Shown here in pieces: positions 1-8,714 of a DNA stretch of 16,622 nt (positions are counted from its first letter, which is position 1; every line of letters starts with the position of its first letter). This DNA comes from Sedimentisphaerales bacterium. GTDB lineage: Bacteria; Planctomycetota; Phycisphaerae; Sedimentisphaerales; SG8-4. The DNA is taken from positions 1-16,622 of the forward strand of contig JAFGJR010000082.1 of assembly GCA_016928975.1 (NCBI GenBank), given 5' to 3'. The notes beneath the pieces were generated by a model, which did not search any database, was not told the DNA's origin, and saw only the letters and a list, made by a program, of their open reading frames with translations. The position numbers and the translations under genes were made by a program.

Positions 1-1179
1 CCAGACGACGTTGCCTTCCAGATCCAGGCAAATCAACTGCTTGTCCATACCGACGCCGTAGATGTAGCCGTTGTACAGGATCGGCGTCTGCTGCATCGTG
101 CCAAAGGTATCTGTGGCGCGCTTGAACTCCATCCGGGCAACGATCTTGCCGTCGCTTTCCGCCAGGCGGAGCATCGCACATCCATAGTCATACTGGCCAT
201 AGCCGGCGGTCAGGAAGACCCGGTCCTCCCCCACCACGATCGGCACAGGCACATTGGTCCGCACCTTCCACTCCTGCGTCTTCCACAAGAGCGTCCCATC
301 CGTCGCGGAGACTCCGACGACCCCGCCGGCGTCGGTCGAGCCACCACAGTAAACGTAGAAGCGTTCTCCCTTGAACTTCATCGGTGCAATCGACGAGTGC
401 GTCATCACCCACTTGTCCGGGTTCGGGGTCTTCCAGACGATTTCGCCCGTGGCGCAATCGACGGCGATCATGAGCACATCGTCACCGGCCGGTGCCATGA
501 TTGCCCTGTCCCCGTCGATCAGTGGACACTGCGCCGCGTACCATTGAGGGATCACCGTCCCAAATTCCTTGACAAGGTTCAGCATCCAGTGGAACTCGCC
601 GGTATTGGCATCGAGGCAGGTGACGTGTCCCTTGGGACCCAGGGTGACGACGTATTTGTCCGTCACGGCCGGCACGGTCCGGCTCATGCCGTGGAATCGC
701 TTGATCTTCACCGGGTAGGAGTACCGCCAGATCTCTTTGCCGTCGGCCAGTGACAGGCATCGAACGGCGTCGGCCTGCTTCGCCTGGTCGTAGTCGAGGA
801 GGTAGACCTTGCCGCCCAGAACCGCCGCTCCCGCGTAGCCTTCTCCGACGTCGACGGACCAGAGGACGCGCGGGCCACCCTCAGGCCATTGCCGGCTCAG
901 TGACACCTTCTCCGGGCTGACACCGTCTCCATTCGGCCCTCGCAAGCGCGGCCAGGCGCCCGGCAGGTCCGCAGGCACGCCATCGGACGTCTCCAACGTG
1001 CCGGCGATCTTGACCACGTCGTCGTCTGCGACAATGCCGGCCGGCTTATTGTCAGCGCCGGGAAGACGCTCCTGGAGGCTCACCGCCGCGTCGGCGCTGA
1101 GCCACAGGTACATCACCCCGACGATCCCTGCGACGGAGAAGAGCATCGGTATCGCATCGGCTATGGAAAACCTCTTCAT
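1..1179 (-). CDS. PQQ-type beta-propeller repeat protein, membrane-anchored (C-terminus outside window)
   Basis: Seen: an open frame runs from ATG 1179 to the window edge with no stop (393 codons). The start follows an AGGACGAGAG ribosome-binding stretch and lies 23 bp after the permease stop. The N-terminus (MKRFSIADAIPMLFSVAGIV...) has one hydrophobic segment at about residues 8-27, so it is a signal anchor or uncleaved signal. From about residue 70 (WPRLRGPNGDGVS) come propeller blades with the repeating pattern of a strand, a G-K/R-V-Y strand and an 'A-x-D-G-x-x-x-W' turn, e.g. LSLADGKEIW, LDANTGEFHW, DCATGEIVW, SATDGTLLW and LDLEGNVVW. Family knowledge: proteins with this 'RGPxGDG' opening are abundant in planctomycetes, usually without a catalytic quinoprotein role. 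Inference: an extracytoplasmic scaffold or binding protein, last visible gene of the ABC-transporter operon. The substrate is unknown, and true PQQ binding cannot be judged from this part. Confidence 0.88.
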   Translation of the reverse strand, partial: MKRFSIADAIPMLFSVAGIVGVMYLWLSADAAVSLQERLPGADNKPAGIVADDDVVKIAGTLETSDGVPADLPGAWPRLRGPNGDGVSPEKVSLSRQWPEGGPRVLWSVDVGEGYAGAAVLGGKVYLLDYDQAKQADAVRCLSLADGKEIWRYSYPVKIKRFHGMSRTVPAVTDKYVVTLGPKGHVTCLDANTGEFHWMLNLVKEFGTVIPQWYAAQCPLIDGDRAIMAPAGDDVLMIAVDCATGEIVWKTPNPDKWVMTHSSIAPMKFKGERFYVYCGGSTDAGGVVGVSATDGTLLWKTQEWKVRTNVPVPIVVGEDRVFLTAGYGQYDYGCAMLRLAESDGKIVARMEFKRATDTFGTMQQTPILYNGYIYGVGMDKQLICLDLEGNVVW

Positions 1180-1202
1180 CTCTCGTCCTGCATTATGTTG
1201 TC

Positions 1203-4200
1203 CTATTCATGCCGCAGCGCGTCCAGCAGCTTGCCTCGCAGAGCCAGCGTCCCGGCCAGCCACACCCACGCCGCTCCGCTGAGCCCGATCGCGACAATCG
1301 TCACGAGCAGCCCGGCAAGCGGCACCTGCCCGCCTCGCGACCGCAAGGCGGGAACCACGGCCACGACCGCCGCGACGACGCCCCAGCCCAGGCCCATCAG
1401 GCACAACGGCCAATGCTCGTAGAACACCATGCGGAGCAGTCGCCCTTTGTCAAATCCCACAGCCCGCAGCATAGCCAGCTCGCCGCGCCTTTCGAGCATG
1501 TTGCGAAGCACGACCAGCCCCAGGCCGATACTGCCGAGCATGAGTCCCAGGCTGCCCAGGACCGCAAAGATCGACAAGTACGTGTTCTCGACGGCGCCAA
1601 AGACAGCCAATCGTTCCCTTGCCGGCGTCACCATCAGCCCGTAATCCCGCAGGCCCGACGACAACTCCTGCGCCACGGCATCTGCTCTATCGGCCGGCGC
1701 GTCGATCAAGAACACCTGGTACCCATCCACCGACGGGAACCGAGCCGTAAATTCATTCTCCGCGATGATCAGGCTGCCCTGCAAGACGGAACTTCCCAAT
1801 ACGCCCACAATGCGCACGCGAAAGGGCCGGCCCATTTCGTCCGTGTACTCCAGCTCGTCGCCGACCTTCTTGCCCAGGCCCCACTTGACCGTCGGCTCAT
1901 CGCCTATGGCCGGCACGAACCCGTCATCCGGACTCGCTCGGAGCAGCTCCCACCCCTTCCCTTCCTCGGATTCGGCTACAAACGGGAATGCGCCTCGCTG
2001 CTTCAAGGCCTCCCATTGCACACCCAAGAGCCGCGGCTGCTGCGCCCGGTTCAGGTTCAGGCAACTGGCATCATCCCCCTCGCGCACACGAAACTGGACG
2101 GCTCCAAGGTCGGCGAGTTGCGCGCCCGCAAGTCGCAGATCCTTGCGCCCGGCCTCGCTGTTCAGATCGTAGAGAATCCCCACGGACGACTCGCCGTACA
2201 GGGCAAAGCCGCCGGTTCCGGAGGTCCTGCTCTGCGGCTCGGCCAGCGGATTGCGACGATTGGCGCCGACCGCCACCACCATGAACACACCGCAGGCCAG
2301 CAGCCCGATGACGGCCAAGCTGCGTCCACTTCGCCGGGTTGTGCTGCGAACGCCAAGGCCTCCCAGCGAAAGCAGGGGCTTGGCCCGGCTCCCAACGATC
2401 CGCAGCGCTGCATGGCTCAAGCCCAGGCTGCCCAACAGAAGCAATGCGCCTGCGCCGAAGAATGCCCCTGCGACGGCCTGGCTGTCACCGCCCTTGATGG
2501 CCGCAAGGAGAGTGACTGCGATAACGAGAGCAACTACAGCCACGATCAGATCGAACCTGCCCCGCCAGGAACGCCTGGGAGCAGCCAATGCCTCCTCCAG
2601 GTTGCCTGTCAGCAATTGACGGACGGGCTTGGCTGTTTGCCTGCGGAGTGTGATCCAGATCGCAAATAGCGCTGCGCACAGGCCGCCGAGTCCGCCGGCG
2701 AACAGACTTGTGCCACCGGCACAGAAGTAGATTCTGGAGCCGGCCACTGCGCCGCCCCAAAAGGAGGAAAGGCCGTAGACTATCAACGCAGTATAGAGCA
2801 AGCCGGCTCCCACACCGATGATCGTACCGATAAGAGCGATGAGCCCACCCTCGACCAGAAACAATCGCTTGACGCGCCTGGCGGGCCAGCCGACCGCCAG
2901 AAGCAACCCGACCTGAGCGCTACGGCTCTCCACGCCGAAGACGAAGAGCAAGCCTGTGAGGATGATCGCGGAGGCGATCAGAAACATGCTCAAACCGAGG
3001 AAGAGCTCGCCGAAATCGGTCCCCTCGCGCCCCGCCTGCAGGCCCCGCTGCCGCACCGGCTGAAAGAGCAGGCCAACCGTGGCCGGGTCAATCTCGTCTC
3101 GGAGCCGCCGATCAAGCTCCTGCGTCAGCCCTTCACGCCACGGATACCGGACGGCGGTCAGGCTCCCGTACCGATTGTGCCAGGCAGCCTGTCCAGCCTC
3201 CAGAGTGATGAAGGCCTTGGGCGTGCCCCGATAGTCATCCCAGTACTTCTCGTCCTTCGGCCGTATGCGGTCCAGATCGATCGGAATACCCGGCTTCCAA
3301 TCTCGACAATTCTCAACGTCTGCCAGACCGGGAAAGGCCGGCATCAGGTTCGCGTCATATGCGGGGCCATCGAGAGGAACGATCCGGACGACCGTGAAGC
3401 GACGCTGCTCCCGGCGAAGCCGGCGGTTGGGACCGATGACATAGTACGCCAGGTGAAGCGTATCGCCGAGCCCGGCATCCAGATCGTCGGCCAGCCACTG
3501 GTTGATGACGATCTCGTCCGGTCTCATGCCCGGCGGCAGCACGCTCGCGGCCCCCACCTGACCACCGACCGCCGCTACCATGGAATAAGGCGTCGATCTG
3601 TCGCCAAGACGAATCTCGTTGACGAAGTACGTCAGGACGCCAGCCGCGTCACGGTCGACCTTCATGGCCCCGGCGCCAAGCGGCTCGTCGATGAAGATTC
3701 GCCCGCTGCGAAGCTCCAGCGCGTTCTGCGGCTCCAGATGGCGCAGCTCAAGCCCTGCATCGGCCAACTGCCACGTTCTCCGGACAGCCGCGTTCACCTG
3801 CGCCACAGGAATTCCCGGCTCAAGATCCGCCGCCAACAGGAGGTTGACCCGACCCGGCTGCCCAATCCGCTCCGCCAGCCAGGACCGCGGCACAAACACG
3901 TTGTATGGGGCCGCCTGATTCGCCTGAAGATCGAACCGTCCGAACGCCGACTCGTCGGCGATCGCTTGCACCTTCAGGCGAGAGGCAACCGTGCGGTCCT
4001 CGTCGGACACCAGCGGGACATCTCGCGGCAGGAGGCCCGACTTCTCGACCCGCAGGACCACCTCGTCACCCGAGACGACTGTCAATTCCTTCACCACGGA
4101 TTCGCTCAGAACGACGCCGTCACTCGTCCCTGCCGCGAATGGATTCCGCCCGGAGCCGGCGGCATAGAACCTGCCGTCCACGCCAAGCACCCGGACTTTG

Positions 4201-4511
4201 TTGATCCGCCGCGAGCCATCTTCGTTCGTGATGATGCCGGACACCTGAAGAACCGGGGCAACCGCGCCGCCGACCTGTCGTTTCAAGTCGTCGGCGAGCT
4301 GAGCCCGAAAGAAGCGCCCCTGCGGCATGACGGCGAACTCGACCCGCCCCAGGCGAGCGCCGAGCGTCCTGCCAAGCGTGTACCGCACCGAATCGCCGAC
4401 CGCCAGCGCGCCCGTCAGCACCGCCGTCGCGACCGCCACGGCCAGGACGACCGCCGCGTTGGTCCGCCAGTAGAATCCCAGGCTGTGCCGGACAAGCCGC
4501 GAGAACGTCAT
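1203..4511 (-). CDS. Large FtsX-family ABC transporter permease (YbbP-like, two FtsX modules)
   Basis: A 1102-residue inner-membrane permease. Seen: TM1 lies at about residues 15-38 (TNAAVVLAVAVATAVLTGAL), followed by a large extracytoplasmic domain to about residue 500. The first FtsX module (about 505-625) has three TM segments, the first in LFLGLSMFLIASAIILTGLL. Two central TM segments sit at about 655-705, another TM at about 725-745 (SLAVIGLLACGVFMVVAV), then a second extracytoplasmic domain. The terminal FtsX module (about 975-1095) contains LGSLGLMLGSIGLGLVVL and RRGELAMLRAVGFD. Family knowledge: this roughly 10-TM duplicated arrangement matches YbbP-type permeases, whereas LolC/E and MacB have four TMs; E. 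coli YbbP is shorter, about 800 residues. Context: its ATG overlaps the ATPase stop by four bases (ATGA), so the two are translationally coupled and form one transporter. Inference: it extracts or exports a hydrophobic or envelope substrate; the substrate is unknown. Confidence 0.92.
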   Translation of the reverse strand: MTFSRLVRHSLGFYWRTNAAVVLAVAVATAVLTGALAVGDSVRYTLGRTLGARLGRVEFAVMPQGRFFRAQLADDLKRQVGGAVAPVLQVSGIITNEDGSRRINKVRVLGVDGRFYAAGSGRNPFAAGTSDGVVLSESVVKELTVVSGDEVVLRVEKSGLLPRDVPLVSDEDRTVASRLKVQAIADESAFGRFDLQANQAAPYNVFVPRSWLAERIGQPGRVNLLLAADLEPGIPVAQVNAAVRRTWQLADAGLELRHLEPQNALELRSGRIFIDEPLGAGAMKVDRDAAGVLTYFVNEIRLGDRSTPYSMVAAVGGQVGAASVLPPGMRPDEIVINQWLADDLDAGLGDTLHLAYYVIGPNRRLRREQRRFTVVRIVPLDGPAYDANLMPAFPGLADVENCRDWKPGIPIDLDRIRPKDEKYWDDYRGTPKAFITLEAGQAAWHNRYGSLTAVRYPWREGLTQELDRRLRDEIDPATVGLLFQPVRQRGLQAGREGTDFGELFLGLSMFLIASAIILTGLLFVFGVESRSAQVGLLLAVGWPARRVKRLFLVEGGLIALIGTIIGVGAGLLYTALIVYGLSSFWGGAVAGSRIYFCAGGTSLFAGGLGGLCAALFAIWITLRRQTAKPVRQLLTGNLEEALAAPRRSWRGRFDLIVAVVALVIAVTLLAAIKGGDSQAVAGAFFGAGALLLLGSLGLSHAALRIVGSRAKPLLSLGGLGVRSTTRRSGRSLAVIGLLACGVFMVVAVGANRRNPLAEPQSRTSGTGGFALYGESSVGILYDLNSEAGRKDLRLAGAQLADLGAVQFRVREGDDASCLNLNRAQQPRLLGVQWEALKQRGAFPFVAESEEGKGWELLRASPDDGFVPAIGDEPTVKWGLGKKVGDELEYTDEMGRPFRVRIVGVLGSSVLQGSLIIAENEFTARFPSVDGYQVFLIDAPADRADAVAQELSSGLRDYGLMVTPARERLAVFGAVENTYLSIFAVLGSLGLMLGSIGLGLVVLRNMLERRGELAMLRAVGFDKGRLLRMVFYEHWPLCLMGLGWGVVAAVVAVVPALRSRGGQVPLAGLLVTIVAIGLSGAAWVWLAGTLALRGKLLDALRHE

Positions 4512-5200
4512 GGTTGTCCCCTGTCGCTCAACACTCCGCCGGTCAGTTCCATGACCCGCCCCAGTCGTCCGGCCAGATCGCGCGAGTGTGTCACGACGAT
4601 CATCGCGACGTGCTGGTCGCGGTTCAGCTCCGCCAGCAGTTCGGCGATGCTCCGCGAGGTGTCTTCATCCAGCGAGCCGGTCGGCTCATCGGCCAGCAGC
4701 AGCTTCGGCCTGTTGATGAGGGCGCGCGCCACAGCGACCCGCTGACGCTGTCCGCCGGACAGCTCTCCGGGCCGGTGCGACATGCGATCCTCCAGGCCAA
4801 CACGAGCCAGCAGCGATTCCGCTCGCTCGCGCAGCTCTCTCGGAGAGGCATCGTTTCGCCCGGCCAGAGTGGGCACGAGCACGTTCTCCAATACCGTGCA
4901 CTGAGGCAGCAGGTGGTGCAACTGGAACACGAATCCGATCTCTCGGCTGCGGATCCGCGCAAGCTCGTCATCAGCAAGTTCCACCAGGTTTCTGCCGTCC
5001 AACACCACTCGGCCGCTTGTCGGGTGATCCAGCGCCCCAATGATGTTCAGCAGGGTGCTTTTCCCGCAGCCGGAGGGTCCGACGATCACGAGGGACTGCC
5101 CCCGCTCGACGTGCAGCGTGATTCCTGTCAGAACGCTCACGGCCCCGGACTCTCCCGGCGCGCCGTAGCTCTTGGTGACATCCACGAGATCGATCATCAT
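4508..5200 (-). CDS. ABC transporter ATP-binding protein, LolD/YbbA-like
   Basis: The 230-residue cytoplasmic ATPase of the exporter. Seen, numbered from the ATG at 5200: Walker A GPSGCGKST (41-49), Q-loop with VFQ (91-93), signature LSGGQRQR (147-154), Walker B LLLADEP followed by TGSLD (167-178), and switch His205 in IVVTHS. All catalytic elements are intact and the length is normal for LolD, YbbA or MacB-N proteins. Start choice: the open frame extends to a TTG at 5224 inside the glycosyltransferase gene. The in-frame ATGs at 5200 and 5197 come just after that gene's stop and follow a GGGGA, which is spaced slightly better for 5197. The stop overlaps the permease ATG. Inference: it powers the permease encoded next; assignment to the Lol, MacB or Ybb branch is not resolved by sequence reading alone. 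Confidence 0.94.
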   Translation of the reverse strand: MMIDLVDVTKSYGAPGESGAVSVLTGITLHVERGQSLVIVGPSGCGKSTLLNIIGALDHPTSGRVVLDGRNLVELADDELARIRSREIGFVFQLHHLLPQCTVLENVLVPTLAGRNDASPRELRERAESLLARVGLEDRMSHRPGELSGGQRQRVAVARALINRPKLLLADEPTGSLDEDTSRSIAELLAELNRDQHVAMIVVTHSRDLAGRLGRVMELTGGVLSDRGQP

Positions 5201-5207
5201 GTCCCCA

Positions 5208-6506
5208 TCAGGATTTGCGAACAATCTGTTCCAGGAGGCGGATCATGTCGGCGGCGGTCCGTTCAACGTGGAACGCTTTGAGCATCCCCGCCCTGCCTTG
5301 TTCGCCGAGCCGCCGGGCCATCTGCGGGTCCATCAGCAGCGGCTTCAGTGCCTCGGCCAGCTTCTCGGCCGTATTCGGCTCGTATAGCACGCCGCCGCCG
5401 GTCAACGCAAGGGTCTCCGGGAAAGACCCGATCGCCGGCTCGACCACCGGCACGCCCGTCGCCAGCGCCTCAAGCAGGTACAGGCCATACGCGACAGGCT
5501 GCGGCTCAGGCACCGACAGAACGGACAGACTCCTCAGAAACTCCTGCTTTGTCTTGTGATCGAATGACTCCAGCAAGTCCACGTCGCCGTGCACCCCCGC
5601 CGCCTTCAACTTCCCCGTCAGCCGCGCCAGGAAGGGTGCGTCGCCGGCAGTCCGGCCTCCGCAGATACGCAGCCTGGCGGATTTGAGTCTGCCGTCCTGC
5701 TTGAGCAGGAGGAAGGCATTGACCAGGGTCTCCAGGCCGTGACTCGGACACATCCGCGAGAGATAGCCGATCGTCGGCCCCGATGGAGGAGCGTCAGCCG
5801 GCGTGTATTCTTCCAGCGCCACACCTAAGCGGGCCACGTGTACGCGATCTGCGTCCACCGCGAGCCTGCGATGCATCAGCCCGGCGAAGTACTCGCTCAC
5901 GGCCAGGAACGCATCGATACTGCGCGCCCGCTCGCGGACGATCTGCCATGCTTGCTCGACATGTCGTGTGGTCAATCCGTCGAGGAAGCCGTCCTCATCC
6001 TGCAACAGGCACACGATGGGGACGCGGAGTCTCTCTCTGATGCGCGGTGCCAGCCCCGCCAGCAGGACGTTGGACAGGCATACGACATCGGGCCTGGGCT
6101 CGTCCGTGCACAGCCAGTCCACGAACCGGTCCAACTCTTTGACCTGCCGTCCATGCTCGCCCTGCAACATGGAGATGGTCGCAGCGCCCAACTCGTGCGC
6201 ACTGGTCATACCCGCCCGCCGTCCGACCCAGGCGAGCAGTCTCCGCGAATCGAACCACCGGTCGATCCATCGCGGCGTCCTTCGAAAGAGCGCGGACTTC
6301 TGCTGCAAGTACACGTTGATTCCCCCGAAGAAGATGGGGGTATCCGTGAGCGGCTCGGCCTCCACAGTCTGCAAAGGCAGATACAGCGGGACCATTAGCA
6401 CGTCGTGTCCGAGCTTTCGCAACGTCCTCGCCAACACGATGTCGCGAAGGCAGTTCTCACAGTAGAAGTTGTCCCCGGACCCGGGGGTGATCTGGACGAT
6501 CCTCAT
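5208..6506 (-). CDS. Glycosyltransferase family 4 (GT-B fold)
   Basis: A 432-residue cytosolic or membrane-peripheral glycosyltransferase. Seen: the N-terminal Rossmann half opens with MRIVQITPGSGDNFYCENCLRD, followed by ARTLRKLGHDVLMVPLY. The linker and C-terminal half has TIGYLSRMCPSHGLETLVNAF (about 244-264), typical of the nucleotide-sugar domain start. Near residues 335-365, EPQPVAYGLYLLEALATGVP and the following VVEPAIGSFPE correspond to the EX7E-type donor-binding region. Cys17 and Cys20 form a CxxC near the acceptor-side N-terminus. Start: the ATG overlaps the upstream gene's stop (ATGA), leaving little doubt. Family knowledge: GT4 enzymes are retaining transferases acting on lipids, polysaccharides or proteins. 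Context: it lies between a propeller protein and the ABC ATPase, so envelope glycan or glycolipid synthesis is plausible. Donor and acceptor are not predictable. Confidence 0.88.
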   Translation of the reverse strand: MRIVQITPGSGDNFYCENCLRDIVLARTLRKLGHDVLMVPLYLPLQTVEAEPLTDTPIFFGGINVYLQQKSALFRRTPRWIDRWFDSRRLLAWVGRRAGMTSAHELGAATISMLQGEHGRQVKELDRFVDWLCTDEPRPDVVCLSNVLLAGLAPRIRERLRVPIVCLLQDEDGFLDGLTTRHVEQAWQIVRERARSIDAFLAVSEYFAGLMHRRLAVDADRVHVARLGVALEEYTPADAPPSGPTIGYLSRMCPSHGLETLVNAFLLLKQDGRLKSARLRICGGRTAGDAPFLARLTGKLKAAGVHGDVDLLESFDHKTKQEFLRSLSVLSVPEPQPVAYGLYLLEALATGVPVVEPAIGSFPETLALTGGGVLYEPNTAEKLAEALKPLLMDPQMARRLGEQGRAGMLKAFHVERTAADMIRLLEQIVRKS

Positions 6507-7738
6507 GGCGCATTGCTCCCCTCGGCGGGCTTGGGCCCGAACGCATAGACATAGCCGTCGTCACAACCGACCACGATCCGTCCGCCCGCCACTGCGGGCG
6601 AGGACGTCACGGGCTGACCGATCTCATAGGACCAGAGCCGCTTTCCATCAGCCAGACGGAGCATATACAACCGGCCGTCATCGCTGCCCACGACGACCTT
6701 GTCGCCGCAGACTGCCGGCGAGCTGTTCACCTCCCCCAGAGTCTTGAAGGTCCAGACCTGCCGGCCGTCGTCACGACGGACGCAGTGCACGTGATCGTCA
6801 CGGCCTCCGAAGACGACGAGCTCATCGGCGACCGCCGGCGAGGAGAAGAACGGCGCGTCGCTCTGGGAATACTTCCAGACGACCGTGGCTGTCTTGACGT
6901 CTACCTTGAAGAAGACATTCTCGTAGTTCCCGACGTAGATCTGGTCGTCGAGAAACGCGGCGGACGCGGCGATATACGAGCCGCTATCGATCTCGGACAG
7001 CTTCGAGCCGTCAGCAAGCGAGACGACGTGAATGATCGCGTCACAGCCGCCAAAGGCGCATCTGCCGCGGTCCACCGCCGGGGAGCCATTCACATAGTTG
7101 CCCGTCTCATAGGCCCAGACCCGCTTGCCGCTGGGGGCGTCCACGCAATGCAGCATGTTGTCGTAGCTGCCGACCAGGACCCACGTCTGCTGCCCGTCCG
7201 GGGACCGCGTCCAGTTGGCCGCCCCGAGGATTTGCCCCTCCGTCTCGTACTTCCATTTCAGCTCGCCCGTCCCGGCATCGAGCGCATAAAGGCAGTTGTC
7301 CCCGGAGCCCACGAACACCCGGCCGTCGAGCACACAGGGAGCCGCCTCGACGGAATCGCCGGTCGGATAGGACCAGAGCTTCCTTCCGCTCTGGAAATCC
7401 AGGGCATAGACGTTCTTATCGGCTGAGCCGATGAACACGCGTCCCTCGGAGACTGCCGCGGAGGATTTCACTTCCGCTTCGGTTTTGAACTTCCACAAGA
7501 GTGACAGAGAGTCGGCCAGTGTCCCCGGGGCCACGCCGCGAAGGCTCTGCTCGCCGTGGAACATCGGCCAGTCCCCTCCAACCGCGGGCGAGTGCACGAG
7601 GGTGGACGATGACGCGTCGCCCGTGCCGGCGGGTGCCCTGGCGGCCCGCTTCATCATACCGCGAGCGACGAAGAAAACGATCAAGGCCAAAATAAGGGCC
7701 GTAACGAAGACCACCCAGATTGCAGCGCGCGTAGACAT
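6503..7738 (-). CDS. PQQ-type beta-propeller protein, membrane-anchored
   Basis: A 411-residue protein from ATG 7738. Seen: one N-terminal TM (MSTRAAIWVVFVTALILALI and following), a basic stop-transfer stretch (MMKRAARA), a Ser/Thr/Ala-rich linker, then GDWPMFHGEQSLRG leading into about eight blades of roughly 40 residues. Each blade carries a variant of 'SSPAVxxGxVxxGxxDxxxYAL-x-x-G-x-x-LW', e.g. KSSAAVSEGRVFIGSADKN and NSSPAVCGDKVVVGSDDG. Family knowledge: this is the BamB/PQQ_2 propeller architecture, usually protein-binding rather than enzymatic, and none of the dehydrogenase active-site features are visible. Start: the frame continues to ATG 7783, but that would put 15 non-hydrophobic residues before the anchor and neither start has a strong ribosome site, so 7738 is preferred. 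Context: overlaps the glycosyltransferase by ATGA. Inference: an extracytoplasmic partner of the ABC exporter. Confidence 0.88.
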   Translation of the reverse strand: MSTRAAIWVVFVTALILALIVFFVARGMMKRAARAPAGTGDASSSTLVHSPAVGGDWPMFHGEQSLRGVAPGTLADSLSLLWKFKTEAEVKSSAAVSEGRVFIGSADKNVYALDFQSGRKLWSYPTGDSVEAAPCVLDGRVFVGSGDNCLYALDAGTGELKWKYETEGQILGAANWTRSPDGQQTWVLVGSYDNMLHCVDAPSGKRVWAYETGNYVNGSPAVDRGRCAFGGCDAIIHVVSLADGSKLSEIDSGSYIAASAAFLDDQIYVGNYENVFFKVDVKTATVVWKYSQSDAPFFSSPAVADELVVFGGRDDHVHCVRRDDGRQVWTFKTLGEVNSSPAVCGDKVVVGSDDGRLYMLRLADGKRLWSYEIGQPVTSSPAVAGGRIVVGCDDGYVYAFGPKPAEGSNAP

Positions 7739-7783
7739 CGTCGATATTCCGCAGTCCTGCGGAGCCATTGAGAACGAGACCAT

Positions 7784-7799
7784 GGTACAACTACGTACC
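7784..7799. repeat. Small inverted repeat in the gap before the propeller gene
   Basis: GGTAC (7784-7788) and GTACC (7795-7799) are separated by 6 nt and are followed by the palindrome CCGTACGG nearby. It lies in the only sizeable gap of the downstream run (7739-7868). It could be a weak operator or an RNA hairpin; the stem is only 5 bp, so chance is a real possibility. Confidence 0.25.
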
Positions 7800-7815
7800 G
7801 TACGGCGATGCCCGC

Positions 7816-7844
7816 AGGATAGTTCACAGCCACCTGAGAAGCAA
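7816..7844 (-). promoter_or_regulatory. Weak candidate internal promoter before the propeller/glycosyltransferase/ABC genes
   Basis: On the minus strand TTGCTT (7844-7839) and TATCCT (7821-7816) are 17 nt apart, inside the roughly 130-bp gap between the lipoprotein stop and the propeller start. Agreement with the sigma70 consensus is poor (3/6 and 4/6), so this is offered only because this gap is the natural place for an internal promoter in an otherwise tightly packed run. Confidence 0.2.
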
Positions 7845-7868
7845 ACGGCATCGGGCCCGGCCAGCGGA

Positions 7869-8705
7869 CTACTGCTTCAGATCGACCAGAGCCAGGCGCC
7901 GTCCCTGCGCCACCTCCGCATCCGACTGGAAGACCTCGATCTTGGTGGGGATCAAGACGCCATTGTCGACGATTCGGGCATAGTTGTACCCCCGAACGAG
8001 GAGGAATCTCTGCGTGTTCGGATTGCCCAGCCAGATGATATCGACGAGAGAGCTGGCTTGGTCCTGGAAGTAAATGCCCTGTGTCCAATATGGCTCGGCG
8101 ATGGTGGCCTTGCCCCGGCGGTCCCCCCTGGCGGCGACCTGCCTGGCGGCGTATTTCGCCTCGACCGGGAAATACCACGCCCCCCTGATCATCACAGGCA
8201 TGGGCCTGCGCAGGAGGGTCACACCATCGTTGAGCATGCGCGCGGGCGCAGTGGTGATCTGAAGGACGGCCTCCGCGTAGTCGCGATAGGAAGCGCGCAG
8301 AGGTGAGACATCCGCTTTCTCTTCACCATCCAGGCGCAGATATTGCCCCTGGATGACACGACAGGCGCAACTGGCCTGAGGCTCCTGGGCCGACACCTGG
8401 ATGGCGTCGCCCCACGGACACACGTAGAACTTGTGCTGGGTCAGATAGAAGCTGTCATCCGGCCGATAGGCGGTGACGACAGCATCAAACGTCAGCTTCC
8501 TGCACTGCGTCCACGCGGTCAGACTGCCCGTCGCCTCTATCGCTGCCGCGACAAAGGGCGGAGCGGCCTGCAACGTAGCCGAATCCGGTCCCGCGGCCAG
8601 CAGGTCCATGTCCCTCGACGGGTCCCGCGCCTGCCGGCCACAGCCGGCCAACGTCAGACCCGCCAATACAACCAGTACAACTCTTCGGGTCACCCTCGTA
8701 ATCAT
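7869..8705 (-). CDS. Predicted outer-membrane-type lipoprotein of unknown function (possibly LolA/LolB-fold)
   Basis: 278 residues. Seen: a basic N-terminus (MITRVTRR), a hydrophobic core and a lipobox LAGC ending at Cys22, so signal peptidase II processing and lipidation are expected. Residue +2 is Gly, with no Asp retention signal, which under E. coli rules would mean sorting to the outer membrane. The mature part alternates short beta-type strands (LTFDAVVTAYR, FYLTQHKFYVCP, QFLLVRGYN-like segments) and ends with 'DNGVLIPTKIEVFQSD...RRLALVDLKQ'. That resembles the C-terminal strands of LolA/LolB-like and outer-membrane lipoprotein-sorting proteins, but the match is by eye only. A CxC pair occurs in SCACRVIQG. 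Start: the AGGAAG ribosome site overlaps the nifJ stop codon, and only 9 bp separate the genes, so coupling is likely. No function is assigned with confidence. Confidence 0.8.
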   Translation of the reverse strand: MITRVTRRVVLVVLAGLTLAGCGRQARDPSRDMDLLAAGPDSATLQAAPPFVAAAIEATGSLTAWTQCRKLTFDAVVTAYRPDDSFYLTQHKFYVCPWGDAIQVSAQEPQASCACRVIQGQYLRLDGEEKADVSPLRASYRDYAEAVLQITTAPARMLNDGVTLLRRPMPVMIRGAWYFPVEAKYAARQVAARGDRRGKATIAEPYWTQGIYFQDQASSLVDIIWLGNPNTQRFLLVRGYNYARIVDNGVLIPTKIEVFQSDAEVAQGRRLALVDLKQ

Positions 8706-8714
8706 GGCATCTTC

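Noticed and set aside
1209..2669. Long plus-strand open frame opposite the permease
   Set aside because: Low-complexity Gln/Pro/Arg-rich translation antisense to a gene with clear TM segments and FtsX domains; a codon-bias artefact. The same applies to the frame at 3177-4745.
5201..5224. Upstream TTG start for the ABC ATPase
   Set aside because: It would overlap the glycosyltransferase gene and add MFANPDGD before a canonical LolD-like N-terminus. ATG 5200 or 5197 fits better.
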